Of a stretch of 36,164 bases of DNA, positions 25,126 to 33,604 are shown in pieces. This DNA comes from Leptolyngbya cf. ectocarpi LEGE 11479 (GTDB lineage: Bacteria > Cyanobacteriota > Cyanobacteriia > Phormidesmidales > Phormidesmidaceae). A program made the translations under genes and the position numbers. The DNA is taken from contig NZ_JADEXP010000021.1 in assembly GCF_015207065.1 (NCBI RefSeq), positions 1 through 36,164 of the forward strand, written 5' to 3'. The stretch's first letter is position 1, and each line of letters starts with the position of its first letter. The notes under the pieces are model-generated. The model was not told the DNA's origin, did no database searches, and was given only the letters and a program-made list of their open reading frames with translations.

Positions 25126-26331
25126 CTATCGATAATCCGCAGTTTGAATATCCCGTAGCCGGGCTTCTGAGCGCGTCAATCGATCCATCTGGGCTTCAAA
25201 AAAGCGGCGGTTGGCCATCAAGTGCTCTGGATTGGAATCATCGAGCGGATATAAAAGCGCGGCCCTCAGGGCTTGAATCACCGCCGAGGTAACGTTGTAC
25301 ATCGAGCGCTGAAACGTAATCCCCAGCTGAATGAGCTGGTCATCTTCACCACGACATCGCTGCTTGTAAAATTCCTGTAGGTAAGGCGGTAAAAAGTGCA
25401 GCATGTCCTGCATCAGCAGCGTCGGTGGAATACCGGCACTCCCTACCGGAAAGACATCCGCGTAGAGAATCCCATAGTGAAAGTCTGTCTGCTCGCTGGG
25501 GACCTGATGCAGCTGGGCATCATAGGACTTGGTGCCTCGAAAAGGTGCAGTCCGGTAAAAAACGGCTTCTACGTAGGGTAATGCCGCTTCATATAGCCAG
25601 GTGAAACCAGCTGATTTGGGAATCACCTCAAAGCATTCGTCCCCGACATAGACATGGTGATAAATAGGACGTCCCGCGACCGCAAAGATACCATTCACTA
25701 AAAAGTCCATGGCATCCGGTACGCCCTTGAAGCCTCCCTCATCGTAGATATCTGACATCTCGAAGAAAACAGGGGCCATGACCTCCCAAAAGAGACCCAG
25801 ATTAGCGTAGTACGACATTTGCCGTACCTGTTCTAAAAACATGTCAGGAAAAATTTTGTAAAGGGCCAGCATAGCCGGATTGCCTTTGAAATAGGCTTTA
25901 ATCGCTCGATCTGCCTCGGCCTTATAGGCATCACAGTAAAGGTACTCATTAAACCTGGGGTTCAGGTCTTCATGCCAAAACATGGCCTGCATACAGGCTT
26001 CTGCAAACTCCATGTTGATGCGATCATGATTCCAATGATGCAGCAGTCGCGGCCACCGATGGCCCCCTTCTCCCTTTTCCATAAACTCTAGGAGTTCAGG
26101 ATGCGCTTCTCCGACACCTCGCCAAATCCGCAGAGGAGACTGGTCGCCAGAATAGGTGTTCTGACGATCTAGATACTCCTGAGAAATAAAATATTTGAAA
26201 AACGGCAGCGGCTGTAGAAATACCCGTTCACCGATGTACAACAGATCGCGCCAATAAAAATCCATTGGCACGGCATAGGCTTTATAAATGCCGATGATCT
26301 GCATCAGGTTTTCTGGCGTATCTGGCAGCAT
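25126..26331 (-). CDS. cupA: CO2 hydration protein CupA (ChpY type), N-terminus interrupted
   Basis: The 401-aa open frame matches the CO2 hydration proteins ChpX/ChpY of cyanobacteria, for example MQIIGIYKAYAVPMDFYWRD, FFKYFISQEYLDRQNTYSGD and HHWNHDRINMEFAEACMQAM. In the NDH-1MS complex this subunit hydrates CO2 to bicarbonate, driven by NDH-1 electron transport, on the cytoplasmic face of the thylakoid. The reading frame continues upstream with a family-like N-terminus beginning at an ATG at 26412, but a TGA at 26347-26349 interrupts it. Translation from the ATG at 26331 has a possible Shine-Dalgarno (GGTGGG) about 8 bases upstream. It follows ndhD3 and precedes cupS. Confidence 0.9.
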   Translation of the reverse strand: MLPDTPENLMQIIGIYKAYAVPMDFYWRDLLYIGERVFLQPLPFFKYFISQEYLDRQNTYSGDQSPLRIWRGVGEAHPELLEFMEKGEGGHRWPRLLHHWNHDRINMEFAEACMQAMFWHEDLNPRFNEYLYCDAYKAEADRAIKAYFKGNPAMLALYKIFPDMFLEQVRQMSYYANLGLFWEVMAPVFFEMSDIYDEGGFKGVPDAMDFLVNGIFAVAGRPIYHHVYVGDECFEVIPKSAGFTWLYEAALPYVEAVFYRTAPFRGTKSYDAQLHQVPSEQTDFHYGILYADVFPVGSAGIPPTLLMQDMLHFLPPYLQEFYKQRCRGEDDQLIQLGITFQRSMYNVTSAVIQALRAALLYPLDDSNPEHLMANRRFFEAQMDRLTRSEARLRDIQTADYR

Positions 26332-26412
26332 TGACCCACCGGCTTCTCACCGATGAATAATATCGGCATGAACATGGGTAGAAGGGGGAAGCGTTACCGT
26401 AGTGTTCACCAT
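26332..26412 (-). other. N-terminal codons of cupA cut off by an in-frame TGA
   Basis: From ATG at 26412 the frame reads MVNTTVTLPPSTHVHADIIH, then R, TGA (26347-26349) and EAGGS before joining the cupA frame at M (26331). The residues either side fit the expected N-terminus IIHRLEAGGSML, so the TGA stands where a leucine codon (TTA or TTG) would be. TTA to TGA is a single-base change. The result is a 21-codon leader ORF whose stop lies 15 bases before the next in-frame ATG. Confidence 0.8.
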
Positions 26413-26465
26413 AGTTGTTTAAGGGGACAATCAAAAATCGCAGTAAACCGTCAGTCAAACCCTAC

Positions 26466-27968
26466 TCACTCAAGCGTGCTAGTAAATTCGACCGAGATAT
26501 CAGCCGAGATATCAGTCGCACTAGAGACTACAGCTACCGGTATCACTTCTGTGGGTTCAGTCCAGCGCATTAACCAGTTTGGCTGCACACCCAGAACGAT
26601 AATCAAAACGGCTAATATCAGAGCTGGAGTTTTCTCACTTAAGGAGACTTTTGGAAAGTAGGCTCGCTGGTTATCTAGTCGACCAAAGCAAGTGCGATTG
26701 AGCAGAATAACAAAGTAAACCGCTGTCAAACCAATACCCACAATGCCTACCAGGGTCTGTACTGGAAAAACACGATAGCTGCCTAGAAACAGAGCAAACT
26801 CAGCTGCAAAGTTGACCAGCCCTGGAATACCGGCACTGGCCATGGCTCCCAGCAAAAGTGTTGCGCTGGTAAATGGCAGACCTCGAACAGGATTCATTAA
26901 CCCATTTAGCTGGTCTAAATCGCGACTGCCCACCTTTGTTTCAATCACCCCAATCAGGTGAAACAAAATTGCTAGGACTAAACCGTGGGCGATCATTTGA
27001 GCAATACAGCCAGATATGCTGAGACTGGTCGCAGCCGAAATCCCTAGCAGAATATAGCCCATGTGACTCACAGAACTGTAGGCCACCATGCGTTTTACAT
27101 CTTTTTGAACAATGGCTAAAAATGCACAGTAGATGATCGTGATAGCGGCCCAACCGGCAATCCAAGGCGAGATCGCAGCCCAACCCTCTGGCAGCAAACT
27201 CAACCCAAATCGCAGCAGACCATAGGTTCCCAGCTTTGCGAGTACGCCACCCAGCATAATGGCTACGGGGGTAGCAGCAGCAACATAGGTATCGGGCAGC
27301 CAGGTATGCAATGGCACCATGGGCATCTTGATACCAAAGCCAATGGCTAGCGGAATCAACAGCAAGGTTTGTAGTCTGACCGGCAGATTAGCCGCTGCTA
27401 GAGCCTCATAGCTAAAGCTATCGGCATTTCCCAACCACAGTAGGCCAAATCCACTGACTAGAACAAAGGCCCCCGAAAGGGCGGTATAGATCAAAAATTT
27501 GGTGGCAGCATAGTTACGTTTTTCTCCACCCCAAATGCTGATCAGCAAATAAAGAGGAATGAGAGAGGCTTCGTAAAATAAAAAGAACAGTAAAAAGTTC
27601 TTGGCTAGAAATGTGCCAGAAATAATGCTGCTGGTGATCAGCATCAGACTATAGAACAGTTTAGGACGCTTGATGTCTGCCCTAGCGCTGTAGATAGCAA
27701 TCCAGGTAAGTAATGTGTTGAGGCTTACCATGAGCAAACTTAGACCATCCAGCCCCAGGTCGTAGTTCAGGCCAATGACAGGTAGCCAGGGCAGGGTCGT
27801 TACCATTTGAAACTGACTGATACCCAAATCAAACTGACTAAACAGCATCAGGGTCCATAGCAACATGGCTCCCGAAATCACCAGTGCCACCAGCTTGGTT
27901 CTGGCTGGTGGAGTAATGATTAGAAGCAGGGCACCTAAGAGAGGAAACCCAATCAGTATGCTCAACAT
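26466..27968 (-). CDS. ndhD3: NAD(P)H-quinone oxidoreductase subunit NdhD3 type (NuoM-like)
   Basis: The 500-aa membrane protein has about 14 helices and the antiporter-like features of NdhD/NuoM: LNYDLGLDGLSLLMVSLNTL, FLLFFLFYEASLIPLYLLIS with the key glutamate, FGIKMPMVPLHTWLPDTYVA and VQKDVKRMVAYSSVSHMGYI with the central lysine region. It pumps protons in NDH-1. The D3 subtype is inferred from its partners, NdhF upstream and CupA/CupS downstream, which define the CO2-uptake NDH-1MS form. It starts 55 bases after the ndhF stop. The last 20 residues are rich in Ser, Ala and acidic residues. Confidence 0.93.
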   Translation of the reverse strand: MLSILIGFPLLGALLLIITPPARTKLVALVISGAMLLWTLMLFSQFDLGISQFQMVTTLPWLPVIGLNYDLGLDGLSLLMVSLNTLLTWIAIYSARADIKRPKLFYSLMLITSSIISGTFLAKNFLLFFLFYEASLIPLYLLISIWGGEKRNYAATKFLIYTALSGAFVLVSGFGLLWLGNADSFSYEALAAANLPVRLQTLLLIPLAIGFGIKMPMVPLHTWLPDTYVAAATPVAIMLGGVLAKLGTYGLLRFGLSLLPEGWAAISPWIAGWAAITIIYCAFLAIVQKDVKRMVAYSSVSHMGYILLGISAATSLSISGCIAQMIAHGLVLAILFHLIGVIETKVGSRDLDQLNGLMNPVRGLPFTSATLLLGAMASAGIPGLVNFAAEFALFLGSYRVFPVQTLVGIVGIGLTAVYFVILLNRTCFGRLDNQRAYFPKVSLSEKTPALILAVLIIVLGVQPNWLMRWTEPTEVIPVAVVSSATDISADISVEFTSTLE

Positions 27969-28023
27969 TGTGGTTCTAGGGAGAAAAAACGGCTAACAGA
28001 TGCTAAGAAACGCGATCGCAAAT

Positions 28024-29868
28024 CTATCCTAAGCTGGGGAGAAATCTCCAACTCATAAATAAGCCCAACAGGACAACACAAGTAGCAATGGTGAGAATAT
28101 AGATCTGAGAGCGGCCAGGGTTGACATATTTCAATGTTTCTCCACTGAGTAGAGAGGCGGCACCAACAAAGTTCACAAAGCCATCAATCACATAGCGCTC
28201 TATCCAGTTAAATAGGCCAGCAGCAAGGGCAACCGGTAAAATTACAGCGTTTTTATAAAGTCCGGGTGTGTAAAAATCGTCGGACAAAAAGTCAACCACC
28301 TGGCGAGGCATATACTCAACCGGTTGCTTCTCACGGGGCATGCCATATAAGACAATCCCCAACCCTAACCCCAAACCGCTCGACCATATGAGCAACAGCC
28401 CAGTATCGCCAATGGCCGTTTGCAAAATGGGCAGTAGTTTAAGAGACTGCAGCATTATTGGCAGATGAATGGTGAGCGCTGCCATGGCCACCATCGGAAT
28501 CACAACCAACCAGATGGGTTCAGGGGCACGAACGCTCATCATCTTGGGCTGACCGACAAACATCAAACAAAACATGCGCACGAGGCTAAATGTGCACAGG
28601 CCATTGATAATCAGCACAATAACAAAGGGTAGAATCTGTTTGTCGTACCATAAACCGGTTTCGAGAAAGCGCATGGCCCAAAATCCGCCAAAGGGCGGTA
28701 CAGCCACTAAACCTAAGGCACCGAGTACAAACGAGATCGCCGTTACCGGGCGGCGAGACCATAGCCCTCCCAGCTGGGTAACATCCTGGGTGACACAGGT
28801 CAGCACGATAGAGCCAGTGCTGGCAATTAGGGTAGCAAGTGCGATCGCAACGGCCATCAACAAAAAGTAAGCCACTCCCACCTGAGACGTACCCACCGCT
28901 ATCAAGACTAAGCCCATAAAGGCACTGGTCAAATAGGAAAGAATCCGCTTTCCATCGATTTGAGCGATGGAAATCAAGGCCGCACCAATGGCCGTAATCG
29001 TACCAATAGCAACGGCTACACCATCTACTACCGGGGACAGGGCAAACACAGGTGTGAGCTTGATCAACACCCAGGCCCCCACCGGAATCACCACAGAATT
29101 ACGCAAAATTGTTGTCGGCAGCGGCCCTTCCATGGCCGAGTCAAGCCAAAGGTGCAGTGGAAACTGAGCACACTTACTAATCGGCCCTGCCAGCAGTGCC
29201 AACCCAAACAATGTCGCCGTCGTGCCACTCACGGCTGTGTCAGAGGCCCATTGCGCTAACTCTGAATAGCTCCATGTACCCGCTAACGGGTACAGCGCAA
29301 TTACCCCCATCAAGAGAACTAAATCGCCAGTGCGCTTTGTCAAAAATGCATCCCTAGCTCCGGTGACAACCCGTGGCTGATTAAACCAGAAACCAACAAT
29401 CAAGTAGGTTCCCAGGGTTAAAATCTCCAGCATCATGTAGCTAAAGAACAAAGAGTCACAGATTAATAGAGCCGTCATACCAGCCTCAAACAAGGCTAGT
29501 AGACTATACAAACGCGCCCAGCCCCAGTCCATTTGAAGATAGCCAATGGCATAGACCTGGACTAGAAAATTAAGTGCTGTTAGAAAAACAACCGCAGCTA
29601 GATTTAATGTAGATAGCTCGAATGGCAGGCTAATACTGAGATCGGCCACCTGCATCCATTCAATGGACCAGCGCAACGGCGGCTGCCCCCAAACTGCCTG
29701 TAAACATAGCACCGCATGAACCAGGGCAATCACCGTGGTAAGCAGGTTAAGATACCCTGCAGGCCGCGGTCCCGTACGGCGGACAGACATCCATGGTATC
29801 GTCAGCAGAATTCCAATTAACGGGTAAAACGGAAGCAACCATCCCGCTTGCAAGACAATCTCAGCCAT
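28024..29868 (-). CDS. ndhF3: NAD(P)H-quinone oxidoreductase subunit NdhF3 type (NuoL-like)
   Basis: The 614-aa membrane protein opens with helices and RRTGPRPAGYLNLL, as in NdhF of the CO2-uptake complexes. Antiporter-domain features include FLVQVYAIGYLQMDWGWARL, SLFFSYMMLEILTLGTYLIV with a conserved glutamate, the segment GPISKCAQFPLHLWLDSAMEG (family lysine and histidine) and IAQIDGKRILSYLTSAFMGL. The C-terminal part includes the lateral helix region and a final membrane anchor. It is the first gene of the operon ndhF3-ndhD3-cupA-cupS. In known species this operon is induced by low CO2 and repressed by the LysR-type regulator NdhR/CcmR. Confidence 0.93.
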   Translation of the reverse strand: MAEIVLQAGWLLPFYPLIGILLTIPWMSVRRTGPRPAGYLNLLTTVIALVHAVLCLQAVWGQPPLRWSIEWMQVADLSISLPFELSTLNLAAVVFLTALNFLVQVYAIGYLQMDWGWARLYSLLALFEAGMTALLICDSLFFSYMMLEILTLGTYLIVGFWFNQPRVVTGARDAFLTKRTGDLVLLMGVIALYPLAGTWSYSELAQWASDTAVSGTTATLFGLALLAGPISKCAQFPLHLWLDSAMEGPLPTTILRNSVVIPVGAWVLIKLTPVFALSPVVDGVAVAIGTITAIGAALISIAQIDGKRILSYLTSAFMGLVLIAVGTSQVGVAYFLLMAVAIALATLIASTGSIVLTCVTQDVTQLGGLWSRRPVTAISFVLGALGLVAVPPFGGFWAMRFLETGLWYDKQILPFVIVLIINGLCTFSLVRMFCLMFVGQPKMMSVRAPEPIWLVVIPMVAMAALTIHLPIMLQSLKLLPILQTAIGDTGLLLIWSSGLGLGLGIVLYGMPREKQPVEYMPRQVVDFLSDDFYTPGLYKNAVILPVALAAGLFNWIERYVIDGFVNFVGAASLLSGETLKYVNPGRSQIYILTIATCVVLLGLFMSWRFLPSLG

Positions 29869-29949
29869 GGGACAACTTCACAACAGAACAATATGTAGGT
29901 AACAACGAGGGCAGCCATCAGGCAGCAGCAGTGGCAGCCAGATTAGCGC

Positions 29950-29978
29950 CTTATATGATCAAAGCATCTTTGCGTCCA
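29950..29978 (-). promoter_or_regulatory. Candidate promoter of the ndhF3 operon
   Basis: On the minus strand TGGACG (29973-29978), a 17-base spacer and TATAAG (29950-29955) match the sigma-70 consensus at 4 and 5 of 6 positions. This would give a leader of about 75 bases before the ndhF3 ATG. Confidence 0.35.
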
Positions 29979-30048
29979 CACTTTAAGTAAATGTCAGTAG
30001 GCAACAACTCAATTGCTAACGCCTAGGACAATTTAGTTAAATCTATTA

Positions 30049-30071
30049 ATAGTCTTAGCTTAATAGACTAT
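30049..30071. promoter_or_regulatory. Inverted repeat upstream of ndhF3, possible LysR-type operator
   Basis: ATAGTCT (30049-30055) and AGACTAT (30065-30071) are perfect 7-bp inverted repeats with a 9-base spacer, in an AT-rich tract 70-100 bases upstream of the candidate promoter. LysR-type regulators such as NdhR/CcmR, which control this operon elsewhere, bind AT-rich dyads of this general kind. It could also end the nuclease transcript, but no T run follows. Confidence 0.35.
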
Positions 30072-30146
30072 CCCCTAAAAAACTAGCGATTTAATAGAGT
30101 ATTTTTAATGCAACTATTCAAATAAATTTATCTATATCAATGATGC

Positions 30147-30926
30147 TTAGGGCAATGATATTTCTTCGATGGCATCTAAATCAATCGAGAGATCCGGGCG
30201 CTCTAATCGTTGACAGCGGAGCTGAAATGGACAGCGCTCACAACGATCTAAATTAGCGGTTTGAGGAAACTCACTACGCTGGCGCAAGCACGATAGTTGG
30301 TCAGTCAAGCGCATAAGATCAGCACGCGTTTGCTCATGTTGCTGCAGACTGTAGGCAAACCGATAGTCGCTGGGGGGCAGATCGTTGCCTTGCTGATCTT
30401 GATGGCGGACAAACCAATAGGCCATGGTGAGCTGGTCAGGGGCCAAATGACTGGTCTCTGCCAGCACATATAAATAGAGGCGGGTTTGCCAATCATTGGC
30501 CAGGGACTGCTTAAGCGGAGGCTTGAGATAGGTCTTCCAATCTACAATCAAGCCCGCATCCGCGCTCAAAATCACCAGGTCATAAATTACCGTAAACAGA
30601 TATCCATTAAAGGCCAGGGTGCGTTGATGCTCGCTTTGGCGCAGCCGCTCATGAGGCCCGGCCTCAAACAAATGGGGAGCCTGCTGCCGCAGAGCGTTTA
30701 CCTTGGCGGTCATATCGCCGCTGGCGGTCGCCATCACATCAATGGGGATACCCAGCGCCTGTTGCTGCATCAGTAGGTGAAACTGACTTCCCCACAGGGC
30801 GGCCTCTTGTCCCGTCGGTTTTGGTGGTACGGCCAAGGCTTGGTCAAAGATGTACTGAAACCGGCGCGGACAGGTTTCAAGCAAGGTGAGATGGGCCTGG
30901 GACAGGGAGAGCATGGGCCACACCAT
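30147..30926 (-). CDS. PD-(D/E)XK nuclease family protein (RecB/AddB-like, with Fe-S cysteines)
   Basis: The 259-aa protein has the RecB-type nuclease motifs: an N-terminal cysteine in LLETCPRRFQYIF, a histidine in WGSQFHLLMQQ, the aspartate in VIYDLVILS, the DWKTY core (motif III) and QTRLYLYVL (motif IV). The C-terminal cluster CERCPFQLRC supplies three cysteines, which with the first fit the 4Fe-4S cluster seen in AddB and Cas4. It is therefore probably a DNA exonuclease of repair. No cas gene or repeat array is nearby, so Cas4 is unlikely. Its ATG overlaps the TAA of the PAP/fibrillin gene (TAATG), showing translational coupling. Confidence 0.87.
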   Translation of the reverse strand: MVWPMLSLSQAHLTLLETCPRRFQYIFDQALAVPPKPTGQEAALWGSQFHLLMQQQALGIPIDVMATASGDMTAKVNALRQQAPHLFEAGPHERLRQSEHQRTLAFNGYLFTVIYDLVILSADAGLIVDWKTYLKPPLKQSLANDWQTRLYLYVLAETSHLAPDQLTMAYWFVRHQDQQGNDLPPSDYRFAYSLQQHEQTRADLMRLTDQLSCLRQRSEFPQTANLDRCERCPFQLRCQRLERPDLSIDLDAIEEISLP

Positions 30927-31513
30927 TACACCTTCCTCAGAACAAATACGCTACCTTGATTGCCTCGCCCAATGCGCATGGTGTCATCTAAATAGGTAAT
31001 CTCCAGCCAGCCAGGGTCACGGTCTGAACTAATGGTAAAGTCGATGCCCTTGAGCAGATTAAACTGGGCTTGCTGCTGCATGGCGTCAATAAACTGACTG
31101 GGGTTTTGGTACCCCAGGGTGGATTGCAAGCCAAAGATAGCGCGGTCAAATCGAACATTAACTCGCTGCTGCGAAACGGCTTCAAACGTAGCGGTGACCG
31201 AGACTAATCCGCCGATAACGGATTTGATTTCCGCCAGGTTATAGATGCGCTGCTGCTCAATGCGGACACATTGATAGATACTTCCCAGCGCTAAGAGTGG
31301 AAACCGGTCGATGCCTAGCAGCTCGTCACTGGTGGTGTAGAGCAGCTGCCAATTGCCGTTAAGCAACTCAGCTGCAGCTAGGGGGTTAGGCGTGGGGTTA
31401 CGCCCCTCAAGTTGGGTAATTTTAGAAAGGATGTCTGTTTTTTGCTCAGGGGTGATCAGTAGCCCACGGTTGGTGGGTGCGATCGCGTCTAACAAGTCAG
31501 TTTTTTCAAGCAT
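30926..31513 (-). CDS. PAP/fibrillin family protein
   Basis: From the ATG at 31513 the 195-aa protein matches plastid-lipid-associated (fibrillin) proteins of cyanobacteria and plastids. These are lipocalin-like proteins of thylakoids and lipid globules linked to photoprotection. Signatures are LLNGNWQLLYTTSDELLGID near the start of the barrel, YQCVRIEQQRIYNLAEI in the middle and the C-terminal WLEITYLDDTMRIGRGNQGS followed by VFVL, which is diagnostic. The frame is open 25 codons further upstream, but the extra residues are unlike the family. It is co-translated with the downstream nuclease through a TAATG overlap. Confidence 0.92.
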   Translation of the reverse strand: MLEKTDLLDAIAPTNRGLLITPEQKTDILSKITQLEGRNPTPNPLAAAELLNGNWQLLYTTSDELLGIDRFPLLALGSIYQCVRIEQQRIYNLAEIKSVIGGLVSVTATFEAVSQQRVNVRFDRAIFGLQSTLGYQNPSQFIDAMQQQAQFNLLKGIDFTISSDRDPGWLEITYLDDTMRIGRGNQGSVFVLRKV

Positions 31514-31849
31514 GGGTATGGATATTGGCAGATGTGGTTGCAGCGAACAGAGCCCAAACCCAATAGTGCCTATTTCAAGAACGCACAAATTATTGTGATC
31601 AAGGGCTTGACATCAGCATACTTTCATACTTTATTAGCAGGGCATGGTAAAAAATGCTTAACATCCAGCCTCAGGCCATCAGTATTCGTGATGAGTTCTG
31701 AAGTCTTGTATATTTTGATGCAGAGTTCCTTACTCTGTATGTAGGAAAGAGTAGATAGCTTGTTTTCATCAGGACACCTGTTGTCAGCTAGGTATCTGCT
31801 TGAGTAGGTGCCGTTGTTCACCTAAGTCCCGTCTCAACCACAAACGCGT
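31514..31849 (+). promoter_or_regulatory. Intergenic region with candidate promoter for the DUF3134-type gene
   Basis: The 336-base gap lies between divergent genes. On + there is TTGACA (31607-31612) followed after 17 bases by TTTATT (31630-31635), a fair promoter that would leave a leader of about 210 bases before the DUF3134-type gene. Short open frames here have no protein-like features. I see no RNA gene. Confidence 0.3.
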
Positions 31850-32101
31850 ATGACTAAGTACAATCCCTCCGTACGACAGATTCCTCGTGAACAGCACGCC
31901 GCCATCATTCCTGAGCGCGGTGATTCATCCATTTTGCGTTGGCTAGAACGGTCGGGACGCCTGATTCCTCGGGAGCCTGTAGAACCAGCCCCCGACGAAG
32001 CCGATAGCGAAGAAATCTCAGATCTAATGGGTAATGAGGATGCTAGCTTCGATGATACGGATGATAGCGACGACGATGACAGCGACGACGCTGCCACCTA
32101 G
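31850..32101 (+). CDS. DUF3134-type small acidic protein
   Basis: The 83-aa protein begins MTKYNPSVRQIPREQHAAII and continues with PERGDSSILRWLERSGRLIP, matching the cyanobacterial DUF3134 family (start NPSxRQxPR, then SSxLxWLExxGRL). Function is unknown. The second half is extremely acidic (DDTDDSDDDDSDDAAT end), which would keep it soluble or let it bind cations or basic partners. It stands alone between the PAP/fibrillin gene and mraY. A terminator-like hairpin follows it. Confidence 0.8.
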   Translation: MTKYNPSVRQIPREQHAAIIPERGDSSILRWLERSGRLIPREPVEPAPDEADSEEISDLMGNEDASFDDTDDSDDDDSDDAAT

Positions 32102-32168
32102 ATCATTGTTTCGTAGCCGGTATAGTTGAGCTTAAGTTTTTATACTTACGAATTTTGTAGCCTAAGTT

Positions 32169-32217
32169 CCTAGACTTTCAGCAGAATTCACTAGAGAATC
32201 TAGGCAGTGAGGTTTTT
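32169..32217 (+). terminator. Terminator-like hairpin before mraY
   Basis: CCTAGACTTTC (32169-32179) pairs with GAGAATCTAGG (32194-32204), 10 of 11 positions including one G-T pair, with a 14-base loop. A T-rich stretch begins eight bases later (GGTTTTTGTTTT). It probably ends the DUF3134-type transcript. It could also act as an attenuator in the mraY leader. Confidence 0.5.
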
Positions 32218-32303
32218 GTTTTAGTTCTCCTTATCTACAGACGATTCTGTACGGAAAGCAGAGCTAGACACTTGAAGTGTGTGGTGTGTGAAGGACGTGA
32301 GTT

Positions 32304-33401
32304 GTGGATGCTAAATTCTTTACCTCTAGGGCAACAGCCCTAACAGGTACGGGCCTTTCGGTACTTTTAATGGGTACCTTGTCATGTTTAGCAGCTGGTT
32401 TAGATATGTGGGTAGGTCGTGACTGGTTGACCCAGTCCAACCTATTAATGCCATTTCTACTATCAGCTGTGGGGTCAGCGTTGCTGGGCTATGTTGTAGT
32501 GCCTGCATTAAAGCGGCTCAAAGCAGGACAGTTTATTCGAGAAGAAGGCCCCCAGGCCCATTTGAAAAAGGCTGGAACTCCCACCATGGGAGGTATCTTT
32601 TTTGTTCCAGTGGCTTTATTTGTGGCCATACTTGCCTCGGGAGGTGCAGCGAATACCCTAGCGGTCTGTGCCTTGACTCTGGCCTATGGTTTTATTGGCT
32701 GGATTGACGACTGGCAGGTGCTCAAGCGCCGCTCTAATAAGGGTATTTCCCCCAGGATGAAGCTGGCGCTCCAGATTGGCTTTGCCATTGTCTTCTGTGC
32801 TTGGGCCATGGCTAGCCAGCCCGCTGACATTACCGAACTTGCTCTCCCCTTTGGAATTTTTCTGCCCCTGGGATTGCTGTTCTGGCCCCTGGCTGGATTT
32901 ACGATGGTGGCTGAGAGCAATGCGACTAATCTCACCGATGGTGTAGATGGGTTGATGGGGGGTACAGGCGCGATCGCACTCCTCGGCTTTGGCGCTTTAA
33001 TCGCACCGGACTATCCGGAGTTAATGGTTTTCTGTGCTGCCATGAGCGGCGCTTGTGTCGGTTTTCTCAACCATAATCGCAACCCCGCGCGGGTATTTAT
33101 GGGAGATACGGGTTCCCTCGCCCTAGGTGGTGCATTAGCAGCGGTCGGCATCCTCAGCGGTCATCTGTTTGCCCTGTTTATCATTACGCTACTGTTTGTC
33201 GCTGAAACCCTGTCTGTGATTATGCAGGTAAGCTACTACAAGGCGACCAAAGGTCCGGATGGTAAAGGCAAGCGTTTATTTAAGATGGCACCTTTACATC
33301 ATCATTTTGAGCTATCCGGCTGGTCTGAAATTCAGGTGGTTAGCGTGTTTTATCTGATCGCCGGGTTACTGTCATGTACGGCATTAACAACATTGCACTA
33401 A
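32304..33401 (+). CDS. mraY: Phospho-N-acetylmuramoyl-pentapeptide-transferase
   Basis: The 365-aa membrane enzyme transfers phospho-MurNAc-pentapeptide to undecaprenyl phosphate, making lipid I of peptidoglycan synthesis. It has about ten membrane helices and all hallmark loops: PTMGGIFF, the acidic pair in GWIDDWQV, NATNLTDGVDGLMGG, FMGDTGSLALGG and the MAPLHHHFELSGW loop. The start is GTG at 32304 with AAGGA eight bases upstream. Length is as usual. It stands alone rather than in a mur/fts cluster, as is common in cyanobacteria. A tandem repeat and a strong terminator follow. Confidence 0.96.
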   Translation: MDAKFFTSRATALTGTGLSVLLMGTLSCLAAGLDMWVGRDWLTQSNLLMPFLLSAVGSALLGYVVVPALKRLKAGQFIREEGPQAHLKKAGTPTMGGIFFVPVALFVAILASGGAANTLAVCALTLAYGFIGWIDDWQVLKRRSNKGISPRMKLALQIGFAIVFCAWAMASQPADITELALPFGIFLPLGLLFWPLAGFTMVAESNATNLTDGVDGLMGGTGAIALLGFGALIAPDYPELMVFCAAMSGACVGFLNHNRNPARVFMGDTGSLALGGALAAVGILSGHLFALFIITLLFVAETLSVIMQVSYYKATKGPDGKGKRLFKMAPLHHHFELSGWSEIQVVSVFYLIAGLLSCTALTTLH

Positions 33402-33402
33402 C

Positions 33403-33444
33403 CTGTTGACCTAAGGCTGTTGACCTAAGGCTGTTGACCTAAGA
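33403..33444. repeat. Three tandem copies of a 14-bp unit after mraY
   Basis: CTGTTGACCTAAGG occurs three times head to tail (33403-33416, 33417-33430, 33431-33444, the last with A at its final base). It starts one base after the mraY stop codon and lies before the terminator, so it is in the 3' untranslated part of the mraY message. Confidence 0.9.
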
Positions 33445-33481
33445 CTTGGGCTCGTAAGGCATTACATTCATACAGCGTTTG

Positions 33482-33513
33482 AAACAGCGGCGTTTGCGTC
33501 GCTGTTTTATTTT
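33482..33513 (+). terminator. Rho-independent terminator of mraY
   Basis: AAACAGCGGCG (33482-33492) and CGTCGCTGTTT (33497-33507) form an 11-bp stem (one G-T pair) with loop TTTG, followed by TATTTT. The complement is A-rich upstream, but the T run is on +, so it ends the mraY transcript. Confidence 0.85.
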
Positions 33514-33604
33514 GTCCGGCCAAAAATGAGCGTCGACATCTACCTTGATCCACCCAGGAATTCTTGTCACACTACTTCTAGCTTCCCTGTCCCTAAGTCA
33601 TGCT

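Noticed and set aside
30147-30926. Cas4-like nuclease as sign of a CRISPR system
   Set aside because: No repeat array or other cas gene in the window. The same motif set occurs in RecB/AddB-like repair nucleases of cyanobacteria.
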